Positions 58,919-64,000 of a DNA stretch of 64,000 bases are shown one piece after another. The DNA comes from Streptosporangiales bacterium. Its GTDB lineage: Bacteria; Actinomycetota; Actinomycetes; Streptosporangiales; WHST01. Numbering within the stretch: position 1 is the first letter of the stretch; every line of letters begins with the position of its first letter. Location of the stretch: positions 1 to 64,000 of the forward strand of contig WHTA01000021.1 of the NCBI GenBank assembly GCA_009379825.1, given 5' to 3'. A program made the position numbers and the translations under genes. The notes below the pieces were generated by a model. That model ran no database searches and had not been told where the DNA came from. It saw only the letters and a list, made by a program, of their open reading frames with translations.

Positions 58919-59454
58919 GTGACCGGTCGTGGACGCCCCTCGCGAGCCACTGTCTACCTGCGGCTCGATGAAGCGGTGAGTGAGCTCAGGGAACGATACG
59001 GTGGCTTGCCGCGACCAGTCGAGGCTGCGGACGTCTGGGCGGACCTTTGGCATCAGGAGGCCCATAACAGTACTGCGATCGAGGGCAACACGCTCGTGCT
59101 TCGTGAGGTCGAGAAGCTCCTCGACGAGGGCAAAGCGGTGGGGGCCAAACCTCTTCGCGACTAAATGGAAGTACGTGGTTATGGGGATGCCGCGACTTGG
59201 GTGTACGGCCAGGCACTGGAGCCCGACGAATGGCATGACGGTCAGTTGGTCTCACTTCAGGAGATCCGCCACGTCCACCACCTCTGCATGACGCCGGTGT
59301 GGACCATTGCACCGCACACAGATGCAACGGCAGGTGAGGGGCCCGGCGACTTCCGACGGCACGAGATTGCTGCGTTCTCGGCGGGAATGAAACCGCCGTC
59401 CTGGACCGATGTGGACCATCTCATGCGCACATGGGTCGACGACGTCACTGGGTT
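58919..59454 (+). pseudogene. Fic-family protein, N-terminal part, nonsense mutated and truncated
   Basis: The first 81 codons contain EAHNSTAIEGNTLVLREVEKLL, which carries the class II Fic inhibitory motif S/T-x-x-x-E-G-N. The frame stops at TAA 59162-59164 and continues in phase with MEVRGYGDAATWVYGQAL, so a sense codon (probably TAC, as in RDYMEVRGYGDA of relatives) became TAA. Homology ends near VDDVTGL at about 59454, where transposase sequence starts. The catalytic HPFxxGNGR motif is absent. GTG 58919 follows TTGGAG. Confidence 0.82.
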
Positions 59455-60669
59455 GCGACAAGGCTCCGCGACGCCGCTGGGTCAAGTCCGCGTCGCAGAA
59501 GTACGAGATCTGACTGCAGCTGGTGCGGCAGGAGGTGACGATCGCGGAGGCGGCGATCCAGCAGCATGTCGACCGTTCGACGATCATGCGGATCCGCACC
59601 GTGGCCAAGGAGGGCGCGCTGGCCGCGCTGGCGGCGTCCAAGCCCGGTGTCGCGGCTCGGCAGCGTGACTACGAGCTGGAGCAGGCGATGGCCGAGAACG
59701 CCCGGCTGGGCGAGGCGCTGAAGGAGATGGCGGTCAAGCTGATGCTGGTGGAGGGAAAAGACGGTTGGGGCTGAGTGGCCGCGTCCCCGCCCGGGTCGAG
59801 GCGGCCACCAAGGCGGGCTTGCTCGACTTGGTCGACGAGGCGCTCGAGGCCGGCTGGACGCTACGCCGAGCCTGTGGCCAGCTGGAGCTGTCCGAGCGGC
59901 GAACGCATCGCTGGCTGGTCCGTCGTGCCGGGGCAGGCTGGTCGACCGGACACCGGGAGGCTCGCCGATGCACTCGCTGCTGCCCGCCGAGATCGAGGAG
60001 ATCCTGGCGCTGTTCGACGAGTGGGGCGAGACCGACCGCTCGCACCGCAAGCTCGCGCACCGGGGCTCCTACCTGGGCCGGATGTGGGTGTCGCCGTCGT
60101 CGGTGCGGCGGGTGCCTTTCCTTGCCGACAAACACTTTCGGCCACGACTGGACAAGTCGGTGCGCAGACCGTTCCCGGACTGGGTGGAGTACACGCCGAA
60201 CTCGATGTGGATCTACGACACCACGCACTTCCCCGCCGCGGGGATGGCGGTGCTGATCATCGAGGACCTGGTCTCGCGCAAGTGGATCACCGAGGTCGTC
60301 TCGGTCGAGGAGACCTCCACCCAGGTCGAGCTCGCCTTCACCGCCGCCCTGGACGCCGAAGGGCTGCTGGAGGCCGTCGACGCCCGCCACGACGACGGCC
60401 GCGTCGACATCGGCGTCGATGAGGAGTCCCGGCCGGTCCTGCTCGCCGTCTCCGACAACAGCCCGCAGATGACGTCGGGCTCAACGCGGGAGTTCATGGC
60501 GCTGTGCGCGATCGCGCAGCACTTCGGCAGGCCCGGCACCCCACCGACCAAGCGTGGATCGAAAGCCTCAACGGCCACCTCAAACTCGACTACCCTGCTC
60601 GCGATCCGCGACCCGGCCACCCTGCGCGCCGAACTCGTGCTCGCCCGCGCGCACTACAACGGCGTCCGA
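59455..60669 (+). mobile_element. degenerate insertion sequence (IS3-like orfA/orfB layout)
   Basis: Transposase-type sequence begins where fic homology stops and ends where the second transposase frame loses similarity (after YNGVR near 60669). orfA carries an in-frame stop, and orfB has at least three frame changes. I could not define terminal inverted repeats or a target duplication. The element therefore interrupted fic and then decayed; its right end appears truncated. Confidence 0.7.
59463..59774 (+). pseudogene. transposase orfA remnant
   Basis: The frame reads RRRWVKSASQKYEI, then TGA at 59511-59513, then LQLVRQEVTIAEAAIQQHVDRSTIMRIRTVAKEGALAALA and a leucine-repeat region ending KLMLVEGKDGWG. 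In relatives I know the stop position is tryptophan (YEIWLQLV), so TGG has become TGA. The helix-turn-helix VDRSTIMRI is typical of orfA proteins. A GTG at 59523 could still give 83 residues. Confidence 0.72.
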
Positions 60670-60687
60670 GTGTTAGCTCACCGGTGA
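59765..60687 (+). pseudogene. transposase orfB (DDE) remnant, several frameshifts
   Basis: The N-terminus LLDLVDEALEAGWTLRRACGQLELSERRTHRWLVRR lies in one frame. From about 59940 the second frame gives LLPAEIEEILALFDEWGETDRSHRKLAHRGSYLG, and WVEYTPNSMWIYDTTHF with a DDE aspartate. Near 60540 the frame shifts again (TDQAWIESLNGHLKLDYP in the third frame, containing the catalytic glutamate) and returns for LLAIRDPATLRAELVLARAHYNGVR. Similarity ends there, with TGA at 60685-60687. No active transposase can be made. Confidence 0.78.
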
Positions 60688-60694
60688 ATGGACA

Positions 60695-60732
60695 AAAGGG
60701 CGTGAAGCAGAAACATCTGCTTCACGCCCTTT
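60695..60732. terminator. strong hairpin downstream of putP
   Basis: AAAGGGCGTGAAGCAG (60695-60710) and CTGCTTCACGCCCTTT (60717-60732) are perfectly complementary over 16 bp with a 6-base loop. On the minus strand the stem ends with CCCTTTTG, so it suits transcription from putP, whose stop is 148 bp upstream. The plus strand ends CCCTTTC. It probably isolates putP from the IS remnant. The gap 60733-60880 shows no convincing gene. Confidence 0.7.
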
Positions 60733-60880
60733 CTCCGGGCGAGAACGGACAGCGGACCGGGTCGCCGTATGAAGCATCCGAGCGCCCACGAGACCGGCCA
60801 CGATCCGGTGTAGCGCTGTCATCGCTCCCAGAGCCTTCAGTACACGGAAGAGCGCGAACACCGATACGGCAGTCGGGCCG

Positions 60881-62422
60881 TCAGGAACTGCCGACCGGTT
60901 CGCGCTTACCCTGCCGCGACGCAATGTCGTCGAAGTCCTCCTGCATCTGCGCCGTCGCCGCGACGCCGAGCCTGTTGAACACGAAGATACAGAGCAGGCT
61001 CACCGCGACGCCCGGCACCATCTCGTACAGCCCGATGGTGTCGAACTGCGGGTAGATGAGCACCGTGGCGCCGCCACCGATCATCCCGGCCAGCGCTCCG
61101 ACCCGGTTCATCTTGCGCCAGAACAGGGATGTCAGCAGCACCATCCCGAAGGACGCGCCGAACCCGGCCCAGGCGTACGCCACGATGTCGAGGACACTGC
61201 CGCCGCGCAGCGCGAGCAGGAACGCCACCACGGCGACGCCCAACACGATAAAGCGACTGACCCACAGCAGGTGGCGGCCGGTGGCCTCCCGCCGGAAGAA
61301 CCGCCGATAGACGTCCTCGCTCAGCGAGGAAGCCGCCACGAGCAGCTGCGACGACGCGGTGCTCATGATGGCAGCGAGCACCCCGACGAGGAACACGCCG
61401 GCGATCCCAATGGGGATGATGTCCCTGACCAGCCTGATGAAGACGCTCTCCGGGTTTGCGAGTGGCTCGTCGAAGTAGGCGATCCCGAACAGCCCGAGTG
61501 CGAGGGCGGCACTCATGCCGGTGACGCCGTACGTCACGCCGATGCGCCGGGCCTTGGGGATCTCCGCCGCGGACTTGATGCCCATGAACCGCGCGAGGAT
61601 GTGCGGCTGCCCGAGATAGCCAAAGCCCCAGGCGAGGCCGGAGATGATGGCGACCACGCTGACCGTGCCCGCCGCCGTCCACTGCCCGTCCGCGAACGAC
61701 ACGTCACCCATGACCGACAGCAGCTCGGGGCTGCGCGCCGAGACCGCGTCCGCGAGCGGACCGAACCCACCGATCAGCGCCAACGCAACGATCGGCACAC
61801 CGAGCACGGCTACCCACATGATCAGGGCCTGCACGGAGTCGGTGTAGCTCACCGCGAGGAAGCCGCCGACGAACGTGTAGGCAACCACGACACCGCCGGT
61901 GACGACAACGCCGAGAGTGGGGTCCGCGTCGAAGACGTTCTCGAAGAAGACACCGCCGGCGACCATACCGGAGGCCACGTAGACGGTGAAGAACACGATG
62001 ATGACGACGGCGGAGACCAGGCGGAGCAGGTGAGTGCGGTCCTCGAACCTGTTCTCGAAGTACGCCGACAACGTGAGCGCGTCACCCTGCTCGCCGCTGC
62101 TGAAGTCGGTGGCGCGCTGCGAGTAGTCCCGCAGCCGCCCCGCGATCAGGCGCCAGTTGGCGTACAGCCCGACGAACAGTCCGATGATGATCCACGACGA
62201 GCCGAGCCCGGCGGCATAGGCCGCGCCGGGGAGACCGAGCAGCAGCCACGCGCTCAGGTCACTTGCCATGGCGCTCAGCGCGGTCACGTAGTAGTTGAGA
62301 CTGCGTCCGCCGAGCACGTAGTCGGAGAGGTTCCGGTTCTTCCGATAACACCAGCCGCCGATGAACAGCATCGCGGCGAAGTAGATAACGAGGGTTGTCG
62401 TATAGGAGGCCTCTTCTGACAT
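60881..62422 (-). CDS. putP: sodium/proline symporter (PutP-type, SSS family)
   Basis: A 513-residue membrane protein with about thirteen helices. SDYVLGGRSLNYYVTALSAMASDLSAWLLLGLPGAAY near residues 30-65 is the PutP substrate/sodium region, and GFGYLGQPHILARFMGIKSA and ILAAIMSTASSQLLVAASSLSEDVYR fit the family. ATG 62422 is preferred to TTG 62446. It follows a leucine-type dehydrogenase by 39 bp, so the imported substrate may be a branched-chain or aromatic amino acid and not proline. Confidence 0.88.
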   Translation of the reverse strand: MSEEASYTTTLVIYFAAMLFIGGWCYRKNRNLSDYVLGGRSLNYYVTALSAMASDLSAWLLLGLPGAAYAAGLGSSWIIIGLFVGLYANWRLIAGRLRDYSQRATDFSSGEQGDALTLSAYFENRFEDRTHLLRLVSAVVIIVFFTVYVASGMVAGGVFFENVFDADPTLGVVVTGGVVVAYTFVGGFLAVSYTDSVQALIMWVAVLGVPIVALALIGGFGPLADAVSARSPELLSVMGDVSFADGQWTAAGTVSVVAIISGLAWGFGYLGQPHILARFMGIKSAAEIPKARRIGVTYGVTGMSAALALGLFGIAYFDEPLANPESVFIRLVRDIIPIGIAGVFLVGVLAAIMSTASSQLLVAASSLSEDVYRRFFRREATGRHLLWVSRFIVLGVAVVAFLLALRGGSVLDIVAYAWAGFGASFGMVLLTSLFWRKMNRVGALAGMIGGGATVLIYPQFDTIGLYEMVPGVAVSLLCIFVFNRLGVAATAQMQEDFDDIASRQGKREPVGSS

Positions 62423-62461
62423 CTTTGTCGACCTGTGCCTTTCCAACCGACCCCTACGGGG

Positions 62462-63613
62462 TCATGAACGCCGCGTCGAAGCTGGCGTGAGGTGCACGGT
62501 GTCGGGACGATCGAGCAGACGCACTGCACTCAACGCCTCGATCCGCTGTTCCGCCAGCCTGTCGGCGGCACGGTGGTATGGAATGCCCTCCCGATCTGCG
62601 ATAGCGAACACTTCCTTCGTACGGTCGAAGATCCGCAGTACGTTGGCGCGGGCGCGCTCCGGGTTGAAACCACCTTTGCGGTAGCGGTCGGTGTCGAAGA
62701 TGGTCCCGCCGGAGTTGGCGACATAGTCGACCGCGTACACGATGCCCCGTGCGATGAGGTCCTCGCCATGCCTGTCGTCGGCCAGGACGTTGTTGGCGGC
62801 ACCAGCCACGACCTTCGCTTTGAGCACGCCGACGGTGTCGTCGTCGATCACCGCGCCCAACGCGTACGGTGCGAAGATCTCGGCGTCTACCTCGAAGATG
62901 GCGTCAGGCTCGACCGCCTCCACCCCGTGCTCCTGGACCGCCCAGGCGACCCGGTCCGGGTCGATGTCGGTCACCGTCACCCGCGCGCCGGCCTCCACGA
63001 GCAGGGCGAGCGCCTTGCTGCCCACCATGCCGAGGCCCTGCAGCGCGACGGTGCGCCCGGCGAGGTCCAGGTTCCCCCACACCCGCTCGGCACACGCGCG
63101 CATCGCCTGCACCGAGCCGAGCGCGGTCGACGGTGAGATGTCGCCGGCACCACCGCAGTGCTCGGGGAGCGTCACGACGTGTTCGGTCTCGGTGTAGATC
63201 GTTTCCATGTCGGTCAGCGTGGTGCCCACGTCCTCACCGGTGATGTACTCGCCGCCGAGCTGGTCGATCATCCGGCCCATAGCGCGCATCAACGCCTCCG
63301 ACTTGTCCTTCTTCGGATCGCCGATGATCACCGCCTTGCCGCCACCGAGGTCTATGCCGGCCGCCGCGTACTTGTAGGTCATCCCTCTGGCGAGACGCAA
63401 CGCGTCGAATATCGCGTCGGACTCGTCGGCGTACGTCCACATCCGCAACCCCCCGGTCGCCGGTCCGAGCGCGGTGGAGTGGATGGCGATCACCCCGCGC
63501 AGGCCGGTCGCGGTGTCGTTCACGAGAACCACCTTCTTGAAGGCGTGCTCGCGTAGGTAGTCGAACACGGGCGCGGTCATCACAGAGGCTGCCGAGCTCG
63601 CGGAACTGTTCAT
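62462..63613 (-). CDS. Leu/Phe/Val-type amino acid dehydrogenase
   Basis: A 383-residue NAD-dependent amino acid dehydrogenase. The catalytic lysine region GLRMWTYADESDAIFDALRLARGMTYKYAAAGIDLGGGKAVI lies near residues 54-95, and the Rossmann motif VALQGLGMVGSKAL near 184. It interconverts a branched-chain or aromatic amino acid and its 2-oxo acid; leucine or valine dehydrogenase is most likely. ATG 63613 follows AGGGG and is preferred to GTG 63619. It lies between an SDR gene and putP, forming a small amino-acid catabolic unit. Confidence 0.85.
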   Translation of the reverse strand: MNSSASSAASVMTAPVFDYLREHAFKKVVLVNDTATGLRGVIAIHSTALGPATGGLRMWTYADESDAIFDALRLARGMTYKYAAAGIDLGGGKAVIIGDPKKDKSEALMRAMGRMIDQLGGEYITGEDVGTTLTDMETIYTETEHVVTLPEHCGGAGDISPSTALGSVQAMRACAERVWGNLDLAGRTVALQGLGMVGSKALALLVEAGARVTVTDIDPDRVAWAVQEHGVEAVEPDAIFEVDAEIFAPYALGAVIDDDTVGVLKAKVVAGAANNVLADDRHGEDLIARGIVYAVDYVANSGGTIFDTDRYRKGGFNPERARANVLRIFDRTKEVFAIADREGIPYHRAADRLAEQRIEALSAVRLLDRPDTVHLTPASTRRS

Positions 63614-63629
63614 CGTCACCCCTGCACGG

Positions 63630-64000
63630 TCAGTTGGCCGTGTATCCGCCGTCGACGTAGAGCACCTGGCCCGTCACGTAGGACGCCGAGTCGCTGGCGA
63701 GGAAGACGACCGGCCCACCGAGTTCGTCCGGCCAGCCGCGGCGCGCCATCGGCGTAAAGTCGATGACCTGCCGTTGCTTCTCCGGCCGGTCGTGCTCATC
63801 GGTCGCGTTCTGCATGATGTTCTCGAAGTACCCGGGTCCGATCGCGTTCACCCTGATGCCGTGTGGCGCCCATTCGGCGGCCATGGTGCGCACGAGCTGG
63901 TTGATACCGCCCTTGCTCGCGGAGTACGGGGTGAGTCCGCGAATACCCACCTTGCCGGCGATCGACGAGATCATCACGATTGAGCCGCCCTCGCCCTGGT
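63630..64000 (-). CDS. short-chain dehydrogenase/reductase, C-terminal part (5' end outside window)
   Basis: About 123 residues of an SDR oxidoreductase. The frame enters from the right edge as QGEGGSIVMISSIAG, followed by the active-site YSASKGGINQLVRTMAAEWAPHGIRVNAIGPGYF (Tyr-x-x-x-Lys) and the C-terminal ASYVTGQVLYVDGGYTAN. This matches the classical SDR family, such as gluconate 5-dehydrogenase or 3-oxoacyl reductases. It ends 16 bp before the amino acid dehydrogenase start, so the two are probably co-transcribed. Confidence 0.9.
   Translation of the reverse strand, partial: QGEGGSIVMISSIAGKVGIRGLTPYSASKGGINQLVRTMAAEWAPHGIRVNAIGPGYFENIMQNATDEHDRPEKQRQVIDFTPMARRGWPDELGGPVVFLASDSASYVTGQVLYVDGGYTAN

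Noticed and set aside
60673-60924. An 83-codon minus-strand ORF after putP.
   Set aside because: It overlaps the putP end and the strong hairpin, has no ribosome site or recognisable motif, and is better explained as non-coding.

Overview
This window comes from a high-GC actinobacterial chromosome (Actinomycetota). The evidence is strong third-position G/C bias, frequent GTG starts, 4-nt stop/start overlaps, leaderless promoters, and gene sets typical of the phylum: menaquinone synthesis with a MenJ-type reductase, a 14-gene nuo operon, a RamB-type regulator beside the glyoxylate shunt, and PF04672 methyltransferases. I cannot assign a genus with confidence.

Layout. Positions 1-63 hold the end of a transposase. 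150-5302 carries menE (minus) divergent from menC-menD-ogt and a spermidine-synthase-like gene. 5319-8415 (minus) is a TAXI-type TRAP transporter whose permease gene is frameshifted. 8516-10050 carries menG and an unknown gene. 10052-14116 (minus) has an FHA-ABC exporter and ramB; ramB is divergent from aceA-aceB (14232-17385). 17432-20273 (minus) holds three PF04672 methyltransferases, one a pseudogene, plus a frameshifted small membrane gene. 20389-22082 (minus) is an aminotransferase-sulfotransferase pair. 22250-40801 runs menJ, nuoA-N and a long-chain polyprenyl diphosphate synthase. Together with menC, menD, menE and menG this supplies most of the quinone and the complex that reduces it.

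From 40811 on the content is accessory. There is a lacI / PhyH dioxygenase / sodium-solute symporter unit. Next come two small membrane proteins, a frameshifted ccsB and a frameshifted tetR. A LysR-controlled operon (48747-56551) encodes an NMT1/TauABC-type importer, an enoyl-CoA hydratase, two acyl-CoA ligases and a protein I do not recognise. Then come malY and msrA, a Fic gene killed by a nonsense codon and an insertion sequence, a degenerate IS, and an operon (minus) of an SDR oxidoreductase, a leucine-type dehydrogenase and a PutP symporter. The SDR runs off the right edge.

Most unusual signal. Mini-ORFs sit exactly between adjacent operon genes and overlap both neighbours by the tetranucleotide NTGA. 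Two of them (aceA/aceB and nuoI/nuoJ) are about 85% identical copies of one repeat and differ by an in-frame 51-bp block. A third (nuoJ/nuoK) is unrelated in sequence but has the same topology and 10-bp inverted repeats. A short fourth one lies between nuoM and nuoN. They look like insertions that keep translational coupling intact. A second theme is gene decay: at least seven reading frames in the accessory regions are broken, while the men, nuo and ace genes are intact.
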